Part shown: positions 38,756 to 47,729 of the stretch, piece after piece
How positions within the stretch are numbered: the first letter of the stretch is position 1
How the letters are laid out: every line of letters begins with the position of its first letter
NCBI GenBank assembly: GCA_035276475.1
Contig: DATELQ010000036.1
Span: forward strand, 24,310 to 88,309
Direction: 5' to 3'
Length of the DNA: 64,000 nucleotides
From: DATDFB01 sp035276475
Lineage (GTDB): Bacteria > Acidobacteriota > Thermoanaerobaculia > Gp7-AA8
Translations under genes and position numbers: made by a program
The notes under the pieces: generated by a model
Database searches by the model: none
Told to the model about the DNA's origin: nothing
Seen by the model: the letters and a program-made list of their open reading frames with translations, nothing else

Positions 38756-41245
38756 CTAGATCCCGGCGTGCGCGAAGTTTCCAATCACAGCCGGTCGGAT
38801 GCCCCAGATGTCGCGCGCGTATTCGGCGACGGTGCGGTCGGAGGAGAACTTCCCCATCCGGGCGATGTTGAGGAGCGACTTGCGGCGCCACGCAGGGCGG
38901 TCGAGGTAGACCTCGTCGACGCGCGCCTGCGTCTCGATGTACGGCTCGAGGTCGGCGAGGTGGACGTACTCGTCGCGCGCGCTGGTGAGCTTCGCCACGA
39001 TCGGCCGGAAGATGTCTTTGTCGCCGCGCGAGAAGTGCCCCGCGGCAATGGTGTCGACGACGCGCCGGACCGCGCTCTTCGCCAAATACTCCTCGGGGCG
39101 ATAGTCGGCGAGGCGCGCCGCCACTTCGTCGGCGTGCAAACCGAAGATGAAGATGTTGTCGTCGCCGACTTCGTCGCGGATCTCGATGTTCGCGCCATCG
39201 AGCGTGCCGATCGTGAGCGCGCCGTTCAAGGCGAGCTTCATGTTGCCGGTGCCCGATGCCTCCTTCCCCGCCGTGGAGATCTGCTCGCTCAGCTCCGCCG
39301 CCGGGATGATGCACTCGGCCAAGCTGACGCGATAGTCGGGGAGGAGGACGACGCGCAACCAGTCGCGCGTGCGCGGCTCGGCGTTGACGACTTCGCCGAC
39401 GGCGTGGATCAACTTGATGATGAGCTTCGCCATGAAGTAGCCCGGCGCGGCCTTGCCGGCGAAGACGAAGGTGCGCGGCACGAGCGGCGTCTGGCCGTCC
39501 TCCATGATGCGCCAGTAGCGGTCGACGACGTGCAGGATGTTGAGCAGTTGCCGCTTGTACTCGTGCATGCGCTTGACCTGCACGTCGAACATCGACTCCG
39601 GATCGACGGCGATGCCGTTCGGCATATCGCGCACGACATTCGCCAACGCCAGTTTGTTGCGGCTCTTCACGGCGTCGAGGCGCTCGAGGAGCGCGGCGTC
39701 GTCGACGAAGAGCTCCAGCTTGCGCAGCTCGTCGAGGTTGCGGATCCAGCCGTCGCCGATGGCCTTGGTGATGAGCGACGCCAGCGGCCGGTTGGCGTGC
39801 AGGAGCCACCGCCGCGGCGTGACGCCGTTGGTCTTGTTGTTGAAGCGCTCCGGCCAGAGTTTGTAGAAGTCGGGGGCGAGCGTCGTCTTCACGAGCTCGG
39901 AGTGCAACGCCGCAACGCCATTGACGGAGTGGCTGCCGGCCATGGCCAGGTTCGCCATCCGCACGTTGCGGCGCTCCCCTTCTTCGAGGATGGAGACGCG
40001 CTGCGCGACGGCGATGTCGCCGGGGAAACGGCGCTCGACTTCGAGGAGGAGCCGCCGGTTGATCTCGCCGATGATCTGGAGGTGCCGCGGCAGGAGGCGC
40101 TCCATCAGCTCGGCCGGCCACTTCTCCAGCGCCTCGGGGAGCAGCGTGTGGTTCGTGTAGCCGCAGGTCTTCACGACGAGGGTCCAGGCGTGCTCCCAGG
40201 GCAGGCCGGCGTCGTCGATGAACGTCCGCATCAGCTCCGCGACGGTGAGCGCGGGGTGGGTGTCGTTCATCTGGATCGCGATCTTGCCGGGGAAGTCGTC
40301 GAAGGAGTCGTGGGTCTGGCGGTAGCGGCGGACGATGTCGCGCACCGAACACGCCACGAGGAAGTACTCCTGCAGCAGGCGCAGCTCGCGCCCGCGCTCG
40401 ACGGAGTCCGAGGGGTAGAGGATCTTGGTGATGGCCTCGGTGTTGATCTTGTGCTGCACGGCGGAGATGTAGTCGCCGGCGTTGAAGATGCCGATGTCGA
40501 AGTCATCGGAGGAGCGCGCGCTGAAGAGGCGGAGGACGTTCACGGTCTCGCCGCCGTAGCCGACGATGGGCATGTCGTGCGGCACGCCGATGATCTCTTT
40601 GTACTCGACCCACGCCGGCTGGTAGACGCCGCCAATGTTCGCGTGGGCGATGGAGCCGTACACCGGAACGCGCACGATGTCGTCGGTGCGCTCGATGAGC
40701 CACGGCGAGCCGCCGCTGTCGAGCCAGTGGTCGGGCTTCTCATGCTGGAAGCCGTTCACGAAGGTCTGCCGGAAGAGGCCGAACTCGTAGTTGATGCCGT
40801 AGCCGAATCCAGGCATGTCCATGGTGGCCAGGGAGTCGAGGAAGCAGGCAGCGAGCCGCCCCAAACCGCCGTTGCCGAGGGCCGCGTCGGGCTCCTCGCC
40901 GACGATCTCCTCGAGGTCGGTGCCGAGCTCCGCGATCACGGACTTGGCATCGTCGTAGAGGCCGAGGTTCGTCAGGTTGTTGCCGAGCGCGCGGCCCATG
41001 AGGAACTCCATGGAGAGGTAGTAGAGCCGCTTGGCGTCCTGCTCCCGGTAGCGGCGCTCGCTCTCGCGCATGGCGTCGAGCGCCGGCCGCCGCACGGCCA
41101 CGGAGAGCGCGTGCAGCTTCTCGCGCATCGACGCTTCTTTCCACGAGCTGCCGCGCCCATAGCGGAGGAACGTCTCGATCCCCTCGCGCAGATGGACGAA
41201 GCTCCGCGTGGCCGCGGCACTGGTTGTCGTTGGTGCTGGACGCAA
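38756..41245 (-). CDS. glgP: Glycogen/maltodextrin phosphorylase
   Basis: Phosphorolyses alpha-1,4-glucans to glucose 1-phosphate using pyridoxal phosphate. The 829-residue protein is full length: RLYYLSMEFLMGRALGNNL, LGNGGLGRLAACFLDS, YGINYEFGLFRQ, IAIQMNDTHPALTVAELMR, KRMHEYKRQLLN and the PLP-site motif EASGTGNMKLALNGALTIGTLDGAN (Lys about 662). No regulatory N-terminal extension is seen. The start is TTG at 41245 with GAGG upstream, and TAAAGT lies 17 nt before it. No glycogen synthase or branching enzyme is nearby. Supply of glucose 1-phosphate could feed UDP-glucose for the ugd pathway at 49-51 kb, but that link is only metabolic. Confidence 0.95.
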   Translation of the reverse strand: MRPAPTTTSAAATRSFVHLREGIETFLRYGRGSSWKEASMREKLHALSVAVRRPALDAMRESERRYREQDAKRLYYLSMEFLMGRALGNNLTNLGLYDDAKSVIAELGTDLEEIVGEEPDAALGNGGLGRLAACFLDSLATMDMPGFGYGINYEFGLFRQTFVNGFQHEKPDHWLDSGGSPWLIERTDDIVRVPVYGSIAHANIGGVYQPAWVEYKEIIGVPHDMPIVGYGGETVNVLRLFSARSSDDFDIGIFNAGDYISAVQHKINTEAITKILYPSDSVERGRELRLLQEYFLVACSVRDIVRRYRQTHDSFDDFPGKIAIQMNDTHPALTVAELMRTFIDDAGLPWEHAWTLVVKTCGYTNHTLLPEALEKWPAELMERLLPRHLQIIGEINRRLLLEVERRFPGDIAVAQRVSILEEGERRNVRMANLAMAGSHSVNGVAALHSELVKTTLAPDFYKLWPERFNNKTNGVTPRRWLLHANRPLASLITKAIGDGWIRNLDELRKLELFVDDAALLERLDAVKSRNKLALANVVRDMPNGIAVDPESMFDVQVKRMHEYKRQLLNILHVVDRYWRIMEDGQTPLVPRTFVFAGKAAPGYFMAKLIIKLIHAVGEVVNAEPRTRDWLRVVLLPDYRVSLAECIIPAAELSEQISTAGKEASGTGNMKLALNGALTIGTLDGANIEIRDEVGDDNIFIFGLHADEVAARLADYRPEEYLAKSAVRRVVDTIAAGHFSRGDKDIFRPIVAKLTSARDEYVHLADLEPYIETQARVDEVYLDRPAWRRKSLLNIARMGKFSSDRTVAEYARDIWGIRPAVIGNFAHAGI

Positions 41246-41284
41246 TCGCTGAACCTCACTCGACTTTAACGGTTTGCGGGCATC

Positions 41285-42214
41285 ATGTCATCCATGCGGA
41301 AATGGATCACGTTGCTCGCGGTGCTGGCGAGCGCACAGGCTCGCTGGCAACTGCAAAGTAACGCTTGGGTCAACTTGCATCAGCGCCTGATGTACGAGGC
41401 GCGCTTCGGGCCGGTGAAGCCGCTCGCCGACAACGAGCAGTGGAAGGGGGCGATCGAGAAGTACCGCGCGTTCCTCGGCAAACGCAATCCGATCGTCGAC
41501 GAGGAGCTGAAGGCGATGAACGCAGCGCTCTCGTCGACGAAGGGAACGAAGTTGCCCGACTCGATTCCCCGCGCGGCCGCGGCGGCGCTGGAATCGGCGA
41601 TGCCGCTGTACCGCGCGCAGCAGTGGCCGGAGGACGACCGCATCAACCGCTTCTGGATCTCCGTCGCGGAGCCGCTGCTCGCGTCGGCCGGCGAGGAGCT
41701 CGTGGCGGCGCACGAGAAGGCGTACGCGCGCCCGTTCCCGAAGCGGATTCTCGTCGACGTGACGTCGTACGGCTGGGAGTTCGGCGCGTACACGGTGCCG
41801 CTCGGCGCCGGCGGCGCGCACGTGGTGATGCAGAGCCAGGACAATCCCGGCGGCGAGGGCTTCTACGCGCTCGAGTCGATGCTGCACGAGCCGTCGCACG
41901 TGATCGTCGACGACCGCTCCGGCGCGATCGGCGAGGACCTGGTGCGCGTGACGAAGGAGACGGGCATCCGTCCGTATTCGAACCTCTGGCACGCCATCCT
42001 CTTCTACACGTCCGGCGAGCTGACGCGGCGCGCGCTCGACCGCCGCGGCATCCACGACTACAAGCCGATCGTCCTGCAGATGTACGACCGCGGCTTTCGC
42101 GGCTTCCGCCAGTCGCTGGAGACGCACTGGCAGGCGTACCTCGACGGGAAGGAATCACGCGAGGCGGCAATCCGGCAGATCGTGATCGAGACGGCGCCGC
42201 CGGCGAAAAAGTGA
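41285..42214 (+). CDS. Unknown protein with HExxH-like motif
   Basis: I do not recognise the family. The 309-residue protein has a short hydrophobic N terminus (ITLLAVLASAQA) that may be a signal peptide, then a mostly helical body. Around residue 200 it reads YALESMLHEPSHVIVDD, where HEPSH fits the HExxH zinc-protease signature, and RPYSNLWHAILFYTSGELTRRAL follows about 35 residues later with further His and Glu that could complete a metal site. This suggests a secreted metallopeptidase-like protein but is not proof. ATG at 41294 is an alternative start. Confidence 0.7.
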   Translation: MSSMRKWITLLAVLASAQARWQLQSNAWVNLHQRLMYEARFGPVKPLADNEQWKGAIEKYRAFLGKRNPIVDEELKAMNAALSSTKGTKLPDSIPRAAAAALESAMPLYRAQQWPEDDRINRFWISVAEPLLASAGEELVAAHEKAYARPFPKRILVDVTSYGWEFGAYTVPLGAGGAHVVMQSQDNPGGEGFYALESMLHEPSHVIVDDRSGAIGEDLVRVTKETGIRPYSNLWHAILFYTSGELTRRALDRRGIHDYKPIVLQMYDRGFRGFRQSLETHWQAYLDGKESREAAIRQIVIETAPPAKK

Positions 42215-42220
42215 GGGTGA

Positions 42221-44035
42221 TTACTTCACCTCGACGTCGGCGGTGACGAGCCCTCCGATCGGTGGGACGAGAACGAGCTTCCCTTTCCCGGCAGTTTTCG
42301 CCGTGACCTTGACGCTCGCCGTCTTCTCGTCCGTCACCGTCACGGCGTTGATCTTGACCGGCTCCGTTTCGCCGGGCGCGGTCCATTCCGCGGTCATGCC
42401 GGTCACGAAGTTTTCGCCGGTGAGCTGCAGCGTTTGCTCTTCCGCCTTGGGCGCGATCGGCGCGATTGCATCGAGTTTCGGCGTGGCGATCGTGAACGTG
42501 CCGGCACCCGATTGGCCGTCGTTGTTGACGACTTCGATCCTGTGCGTTCCGGTGGCGAGGGCTTTTCCGACGTCCGAGTCCTCTTTGACTGAGACGGTGA
42601 GCCGCGTGCTCCACTTCGGATTGGAGTTCGACGCCTGGTTGACGGCGTCGATCTTGAGCGGCGTGAAGGGGTCGGCGGCGTCGTCGAGGCGGAGCTTGGC
42701 GTCGTTCTCGAGGTTCTCGCCGTCGATTCGGATCTCGTACGTCGCGTCTTTCTTCGTCACGATCACCGTGCGCACGACCGGGCCGGGACTGCGCACGGCT
42801 TTGCCGCCAAGGTAGGCCAGCGCGGAAACGCCCATCAGTCCGAGGAACTGATCGGGGATTTTCGGGAGCACGCTGATGGCCGCCGGGTCGGCCGCGAAGA
42901 GCAGTCCGAGAAATCCGAGGACGCCGACGATCGTCCAGACGAAGAACTGGAAGCGCTCGGCAATGACGACGCCGCCGGAGCTGATGAAGTCCGCCGGGCC
43001 CGGATGGATCGGTCCCGACCCTTTAGCGCCGCGCGTGCCTTGCACCGCCGCTGCGGTGATGGCGGTGCCGCCGCTGATGCCGAGCAGCACCGGCAGCCCC
43101 TCCGGAACATCGGGAAATTGCCACTTCCACTGCACGAGCAACTGGCAGAGGAAGAGATAGATGTAGGCGAAGACGGAGACGGCGCTCCAGAGCAGGAGCT
43201 GCAGCTTCGAGAGGCTGTACGTGTTGGTCTCGTTGTCGATCAGGAAGACCGAGAAGATACCGTAACGCTTGCCGCCGATGCGCTTGCCGCGGATGGCGGA
43301 GACGGTGGCGATCACGGCGGCGGCCAGGAGAATCCACAACACGAAGGCGGCGACGAAGATGGCCCCGCGCGGAATGCGCGAGAGGACCAGTTTCTTGCTG
43401 TCGTCGGAGCGGACGTCGCCGACGCGCACGGCGACGTCGAGCGGCCCGGCCGACTCGCGATAGCGGGTGACGTTCACAGCGTGAACGACGTGCGCGTTCT
43501 CGACGGTGACGCACGGCGCGGTCGTTTTGCCGTTGCACGTCGCCGGCCCGGCCAGCACGTCGCCGCTGTCGGTGATTACGGAGGTGAGGCCGGGGACGAA
43601 GCCGTCGCCGGTGATGCGAAAATCGAAGGACGGCGTGAAGAACGAATGCGAGTACGCCGTCTCCTCCGGCGCGATGCCGGCGATCTTCGGCTTGATGGGA
43701 TTGACGCGGAGCTCGCCCGGAACGGCGACCGGCTGCGTTGCGGCATTGGTGACGAGGGTGACGGCGTAGCGGCCGGGCGTCAGGATTGGCGGCAAGGCGA
43801 TCGTGACGAGCTTCTTGTCCGCATCGACCTTGCCTTGCATCGTCGTCGAGCGGCCCATCTCGTCCGTCACCGTCACGTTGGCGGTGTTCTGCGCGGTCAG
43901 ACCGTTGACGGGGATGGAGATCGTCTGTCCGGGAGCGGCGTCCGGCATTCTCGAATTCGGCGGAAAGGAAACATCGGCGACCGCTGCAAACGCGGCGAGA
44001 AGCAGCGCTGACACAATCAGCCATCGAACTCGCAT
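42221..44035 (-). CDS. Membrane protein with flanking IPT/TIG-like beta domains
   Basis: Protein of 604 residues with a signal peptide (to about residue 20), an N-terminal beta-rich half with IPT/TIG-like spacing (about 25-210), a cluster of hydrophobic helices (about 225-420) separated by polar loops, and two more TIG-like domains at the C terminus (about 430-600). The membrane core has SLSKLQLLLWSAVSVFAYIYLFLCQLLV and LLGISGGTAITAAAVQG, motifs I have seen in uncharacterised bacterial membrane proteins. The order soluble-beta, membrane, soluble-beta suggests the two ends lie on one face of the membrane. AGGAGG precedes the ATG. Function unknown. Confidence 0.72.
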   Translation of the reverse strand: MRVRWLIVSALLLAAFAAVADVSFPPNSRMPDAAPGQTISIPVNGLTAQNTANVTVTDEMGRSTTMQGKVDADKKLVTIALPPILTPGRYAVTLVTNAATQPVAVPGELRVNPIKPKIAGIAPEETAYSHSFFTPSFDFRITGDGFVPGLTSVITDSGDVLAGPATCNGKTTAPCVTVENAHVVHAVNVTRYRESAGPLDVAVRVGDVRSDDSKKLVLSRIPRGAIFVAAFVLWILLAAAVIATVSAIRGKRIGGKRYGIFSVFLIDNETNTYSLSKLQLLLWSAVSVFAYIYLFLCQLLVQWKWQFPDVPEGLPVLLGISGGTAITAAAVQGTRGAKGSGPIHPGPADFISSGGVVIAERFQFFVWTIVGVLGFLGLLFAADPAAISVLPKIPDQFLGLMGVSALAYLGGKAVRSPGPVVRTVIVTKKDATYEIRIDGENLENDAKLRLDDAADPFTPLKIDAVNQASNSNPKWSTRLTVSVKEDSDVGKALATGTHRIEVVNNDGQSGAGTFTIATPKLDAIAPIAPKAEEQTLQLTGENFVTGMTAEWTAPGETEPVKINAVTVTDEKTASVKVTAKTAGKGKLVLVPPIGGLVTADVEVK

Positions 44036-44083
44036 GGAGCCTCCTGACCTCTCTTCTAGGAGTGACCCGCGCGACCGTTTTCC

Positions 44084-44974
44084 CTACCCGCGCCGCCACC
44101 GAAGAAGTGAAGCCAGCGCCTCGCCGCGGCTGACGTGCTCGCGCCATCCGAGCTCGTCGCGGATGCGGCGCGTGTCGGTGTGAAGGTGGAAGCGGAAGTC
44201 GAGCGGCTGGGCGATGCCGGCGCGGCGCTCGATGCGCCCCTTCCAACCCGCGATGCGCGCGAGGATCCGCAGCCACTCCTCTTCGGAGGGCGCATCGACG
44301 TCGCCGACGTTGTACGTCCGCCCGGCCGCGCGCTCGTCGAGCGCGGCGTGGACGATGGCGCCGGCGCAGTTCTCCGAGTAGCCGCGAGTCCAGCGCCACT
44401 CGGCGATGGCGTCGCCGACGGCGATGACGTCGTCGCCGCGATGCATGGCGTCGATCCAGTCGTAGAAGCGCTGCTGCGCGTCGTTCGCGCCGTAGACCGC
44501 GGGCATGCGCAGGATCGTCGTGCGCGGGCCGGCGAGGGTGCGCTCGACGAGGATCTTGTCGTAGTCGCGCACCCAGTCGCCCATGCGCTTCACCATGTGC
44601 GCGTACGGGTAGAGCCGCTCGCGCAGCGGCGCGTCCTCGGCGAGCGGCGCGGGATCGGGCTGGCCGTCGTAGTGGTGCTGCAGGCCGTCATAGTTGCGGT
44701 AGACGTCGCCGCTGCTCAGCACGACGTAGCGCACGCCGTCGAAGCGCTCCCGCGCCGCCGCCGCGTGCGCCTCGTTCATGCACCACATGTCGATGACGAG
44801 CTCCGGCTCGAGCTCGTGCGGGATGCGGGCGCGGTCGCCGTGCACGTGCCGCACCTCGGGGAGGGCCTCGTGCTCGCCGCGATGGAAGAGCGTGACGTCG
44901 TGCCCGAGGTCGAGGAGCTGGCGGACCACGTGCGGGCCCATGAACTGCGTGCCGCCGAAGATGAGGACGCGCAT
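44084..44974 (-). CDS. NAD-dependent epimerase/dehydratase family protein
   Basis: Short-chain extended Rossmann protein of 296 residues. The nucleotide site is FGGTQFMGPHVV (GxxGxxG replaced by GGTQFMG, as in a subgroup of nucleotide-sugar epimerases), and SSGDVYRNYDG carries the Ser. The expected YxxxK is not obvious, with the region YAHMVKRMGDWVRDYDKILVE supplying a Tyr-containing DYDK. The substrate is unknown, and loss of the canonical catalytic Tyr-Lys spacing should be checked. It starts next to a palindromic element whose arm supplies a TAAACT -10 motif 7 nt upstream. Confidence 0.82.
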   Translation of the reverse strand: MRVLIFGGTQFMGPHVVRQLLDLGHDVTLFHRGEHEALPEVRHVHGDRARIPHELEPELVIDMWCMNEAHAAAARERFDGVRYVVLSSGDVYRNYDGLQHHYDGQPDPAPLAEDAPLRERLYPYAHMVKRMGDWVRDYDKILVERTLAGPRTTILRMPAVYGANDAQQRFYDWIDAMHRGDDVIAVGDAIAEWRWTRGYSENCAGAIVHAALDERAAGRTYNVGDVDAPSEEEWLRILARIAGWKGRIERRAGIAQPLDFRFHLHTDTRRIRDELGWREHVSRGEALASLLRWRRG

Positions 44975-44980
44975 GGGATC

Positions 44981-45094
44981 GAGTTTATCCCTCGCGCAGA
45001 CGAGGGATCATGCATGACACCGCGCGAGTCGTGCTTCGTAACGCGTGTCGTGCGGCGGCTCGCCTGATCCCTCGTCTTCGCGAGGGATAAACTC
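44981..45094. repeat. Inverted-hairpin element with shared core, copy 2
   Basis: Arms 44981-45010 and 45065-45094 are complementary at 29 of 30 positions, separated by 54 nt. Each arm is itself a hairpin (ATCCCTCG with CGAGGGAT). The spacer contains CGCGCGAGTCGTGCTTCGT (45021-45039), matching the core of the element at 24603 at 18 of 19 bases in the same orientation. Both outer ends carry TAAACT reading outward. The right arm reaches into the kbl stop codon. Confidence 0.88.
44982..44987 (-). promoter_or_regulatory. -10 element TAAACT within the palindrome arm
   Basis: On the minus strand TAAACT ends 7 nt before the epimerase ATG at 44974, with no Shine-Dalgarno. The palindromic element thus appears to provide the epimerase promoter. 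Confidence 0.45.
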
Positions 45095-46274
45095 AGAGCA
45101 CCCCGTACTTTTCGGCCAGCCCGACGATCGCCTCGATGGCCGTGTCGAGGTGCTCGCGCGTGTGCGCGGCGCTGATCTGGCAGCGCAGGCGCGCCTGCCC
45201 CTGCGGCACGACGGGGTAGCCGAAGCCGGAGACGTAGACGCCGCTGTCGAGGAGCTCGGCCGACATCTTCATGGCCTTGGCCGTGTCGCCGATGAGGATC
45301 GGCACGATGGGGTGGATGCCTTCGCGCACCGTCACGCCGCGCTGCGTGAGTTGCGCGCGGAAGTACTGCGTGTTCTCGCGCAGGCGCGTCACGAAGCTCG
45401 TGTCCTTCTCCAGGAGGTCGAACGCGGCGAGCGAGCCCATGACGACGGCGGGCGGCAGGGTGTTGGAGAACAAATACGGCCGCGACTTCTGGCGCAGATA
45501 GTCGATCAGCGTCTTCGGCCCGGTGGTGAAGCCGCCGTGCGAGCCGCCCAAGGCCTTGCCGAGCGTCGAGGTGTACGCGTCGATTTTGCCGAACACGCCG
45601 AGCTCCTCGCCGGTGCCGCGGCCGGTCTTGCCGAGGACGCCGGTGCCGTGGGAGTCATCGACGACGAAGAAGGCGTCGTGCTCGCGGCAGACGTCGACCA
45701 GCTCCGGCAGCGGCGCGAGCGAGCCCTCCATCGAGAAGACGCCGTCGGTCATGACCACGCGGTTACGCGCGTCCTTCGTGGCGTGCAGCTTGGCGTGGAG
45801 GTCGTTGACGTCGCGGTTCGCGTAGCGCTCCTTCTTCGCCTTGGCCAGGCGCACGCCGTCGATGATCGAGGCGTGATTGAGCTCGTCGGAGATGATGGCG
45901 TCCTGCTCCTGGGCGATGGTCTGGAACAATCCTTCGTTCGCGTTCCAGCACGACCCGTACAGGATCGAGTCCTCGGTTCCAAAAAACTGCGCGATGCGCT
46001 GCTCGAGGTCGCGGTGGATCGTCTGCGTTCCGCAGATGAAGCGGACGGAGGCGAGGCCGTAGCCGTAGTCGCGCTCGGCCTTCTCGGCCGCCTCGACGAT
46101 GGCCGGGTGATCGGCCAGGCCGAGGTAGTTGTTGGACGTCAGCATGATGACGTCGCCGCGGCCTTCGATCTGGACGAGCGGACCTTGCGGTGACTGGAGC
46201 GGCAGCTCGCGCTTGAGCGTGCCGGCCTGCGTCATCTGTTCGAGCTCAGAGGAGAGTGTGTCGAGAAGCGGCAT
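45093..46274 (-). CDS. kbl: Glycine C-acetyltransferase (2-amino-3-ketobutyrate CoA ligase)
   Basis: PLP enzyme of the alpha-oxoamine synthase family, 393 residues. It joins glycine and acetyl-CoA to 2-amino-3-oxobutyrate or runs in the threonine-degrading direction. Visible are TSNNYLGLADHP, GYGLASVRFICGTQTIHRDLE, DDSHGTGVLGKTGRGT, the PLP-lysine segment STLGKALGGSHGG (Lys about 243) and QISAAHTREHLDTAIEA. The close relatives BioF and SPT are possible, but the wording matches Kbl best. The usual partner threonine dehydrogenase is absent. Its ATG at 46274 overlaps the last base of the dioxygenase stop (TAATG), so the two are coupled. Confidence 0.9.
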   Translation of the reverse strand: MPLLDTLSSELEQMTQAGTLKRELPLQSPQGPLVQIEGRGDVIMLTSNNYLGLADHPAIVEAAEKAERDYGYGLASVRFICGTQTIHRDLEQRIAQFFGTEDSILYGSCWNANEGLFQTIAQEQDAIISDELNHASIIDGVRLAKAKKERYANRDVNDLHAKLHATKDARNRVVMTDGVFSMEGSLAPLPELVDVCREHDAFFVVDDSHGTGVLGKTGRGTGEELGVFGKIDAYTSTLGKALGGSHGGFTTGPKTLIDYLRQKSRPYLFSNTLPPAVVMGSLAAFDLLEKDTSFVTRLRENTQYFRAQLTQRGVTVREGIHPIVPILIGDTAKAMKMSAELLDSGVYVSGFGYPVVPQGQARLRCQISAAHTREHLDTAIEAIVGLAEKYGVL

Positions 46275-46885
46275 TACTCGTTGTCGTACTTCAGATCGCG
46301 GCGGAAACAATGCCCGGCTTCGATGTCGAACACGACGCACGAGTCGATCGGGCGCGAGTAGATGTGCATGCTGACGGCGGGCTCGTCCCACTCGCTGAGG
46401 TTCTTGATGCGGTGGATGGTCTGGGTCTTGTCGACGGTGTTGAGCGGGCCGCCGGGAACGCAGAGCTCCGTGCCGAGGTGCTTCATCTCGATGCGCGTGG
46501 CGCCGGCGAGACAGTCCATGCCGACGACCTGCTGGTTCTCGGGGCGATTGCAGTCGATCTTGCGGAAGTTGTCGACGAGGAGCTTCCCCTCGATCATCGT
46601 CATCCAGCCGAGCTGGCCGTTGTGCGTGTGCAGCGGCGTGATGGCGCCGACCGGCCAGCAGATCAGCATCACCTCGATGAGGTCGTTGCGGAAGATCTTG
46701 TTGCGGGTGTGGCGGTCGGGCAGCCACTGCTTGTAGTGCTCGAGGTCCTCGCGGCGGATCTCCCACGCCACCAGGTAGTCGTAGATCGCCTGCTTGGTGA
46801 TGAGGCCCTCGGACAGCTCGCGGATGCCGGCAATGAACCGTTCGGCCGGGACGGCCGTAGGGGAGTGCACAGGAACGCTGCTCAC
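46274..46885 (-). CDS. Cysteine dioxygenase family protein
   Basis: Mononuclear iron thiol dioxygenase of the cysteine dioxygenase type I family, 203 residues. It oxidises cysteine, or a related thiol, to the sulfinate. The first cupin motif is CWPVGAITPLHTHNGQLGWM with the two His ligands, and the third His lies in SMHIYSRPID near 180, whose Tyr corresponds to the active-site Tyr. The Cys that crosslinks this Tyr in mammalian enzymes is replaced by Gly in HTHNG, as in most bacterial members. The start is GTG with TAGACT ending 7 nt upstream. It is cotranscribed with kbl, suggesting amino-acid catabolism. Confidence 0.88.
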   Translation of the reverse strand: MSSVPVHSPTAVPAERFIAGIRELSEGLITKQAIYDYLVAWEIRREDLEHYKQWLPDRHTRNKIFRNDLIEVMLICWPVGAITPLHTHNGQLGWMTMIEGKLLVDNFRKIDCNRPENQQVVGMDCLAGATRIEMKHLGTELCVPGGPLNTVDKTQTIHRIKNLSEWDEPAVSMHIYSRPIDSCVVFDIEAGHCFRRDLKYDNE

Positions 46886-46892
46886 GACGAGA

Positions 46893-46898
46893 AGTCTA
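46893..46898 (-). promoter_or_regulatory. -10 element TAGACT for a probable leaderless start
   Basis: On the minus strand TGTAGACT ends 7 nt before the GTG at 46885. No Shine-Dalgarno is present. The plus-strand gene on the other side, at 46936, instead has a strong AGGAGG. Confidence 0.45.
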
Positions 46899-46935
46899 CA
46901 TCAGCAATTTTCGTGCGTATCAGGAGGATTGATCC

Positions 46936-47721
46936 ATGAGACGAACCGCTCTTGCCCTCGGCCTGTTCTTGCTCCCCGCCGCCGTTTTCGCGCAGCCGAA
47001 GCCGTCCTTCATCACCGTCCACGAGGAGATCGTGCCGCCGGCGATGATGATGCGCTACGAGGCGCTGACGAAGGAGTTCCTGGCCACGCTGGCCGCCAAG
47101 AACATCAACGACCCGAACGTCAACTTCACCGCCTTCATGACCCCCGATTTCCACTACCTCTACGTCTCGCGCATGCCCGGCGGCCTCGCCGGCTACGAGA
47201 CGATGTTCAACACCTGGATGTCGCTGCCCGACAAGGTCGGCAAGGACAAGTGGCAGGACATCATGGCGCGCTCGGTGGGCACGACGACGTCGTACAACGA
47301 GATCATGGCCATGCGCCGCGACGATCTCTCGTACATGCCGGCCACGCCGCGCGTCAAACCGGAAGAGCAGATGTACGCGCGCTGGCAGTTCTATTACCTC
47401 GTGCCGGGGAAAGAGTCGGAGGCGGAGACGATCGCCAAGGACTACGCGGCGCTCTTCAAGGCGAAGAACATCCCAGACGGCTTCACAATCTACATGGCCA
47501 TGAACGGCAACGACCTGCCGCTCCTGGTGGCGGCGATCACGGCGAAGAGCGCGTCCGATTTCGCGATGTCCGACGAGAAGAACACCGCCACGCTCGGCAA
47601 CGACCTGCGCGCCCTTCAGGCCCGCGCGCTGGCGATCACGCGCAAGTTCGAGTCGCGCGAGGGGTGGTACCGCCCGGATCTGTCGTACCCCGCGCCGCCC
47701 ATGAAGACTGCCGCCAAATGA
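46936..47721 (+). CDS. Secreted protein of unknown function
   Basis: Exported protein of 261 residues with a signal peptide ending VFAQ and a strong AGGAGG site. I do not recognise the family. The chain shows two repeated, ferredoxin-like halves: an aromatic HYLYVSRMPGGLAGYETMFNTW segment and, later, GFTIYMAMNGNDLPLLVAAITAKSASDF. Both are preceded by LTKEFLATLAAKNI or IAKDYAALFKAKNI, so an internal duplication is likely. This resembles the arrangement of dimeric alpha-beta barrel (DABB-like) folds, but no catalytic residue is evident. It is followed 23 bases later by purA, which has its own -10. Confidence 0.72.
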   Translation: MRRTALALGLFLLPAAVFAQPKPSFITVHEEIVPPAMMMRYEALTKEFLATLAAKNINDPNVNFTAFMTPDFHYLYVSRMPGGLAGYETMFNTWMSLPDKVGKDKWQDIMARSVGTTTSYNEIMAMRRDDLSYMPATPRVKPEEQMYARWQFYYLVPGKESEAETIAKDYAALFKAKNIPDGFTIYMAMNGNDLPLLVAAITAKSASDFAMSDEKNTATLGNDLRALQARALAITRKFESREGWYRPDLSYPAPPMKTAAK

Positions 47722-47729
47722 CACTGTGC

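Noticed and set aside
38768..41269. 833-residue plus-strand frame opposite glycogen phosphorylase
   Set aside because: No motifs. The minus strand has every phosphorylase signature.
44981..45094. Insertion sequence remnant
   Set aside because: No transposase fragment and no evident target duplication, so it is described only as a palindromic repeat.
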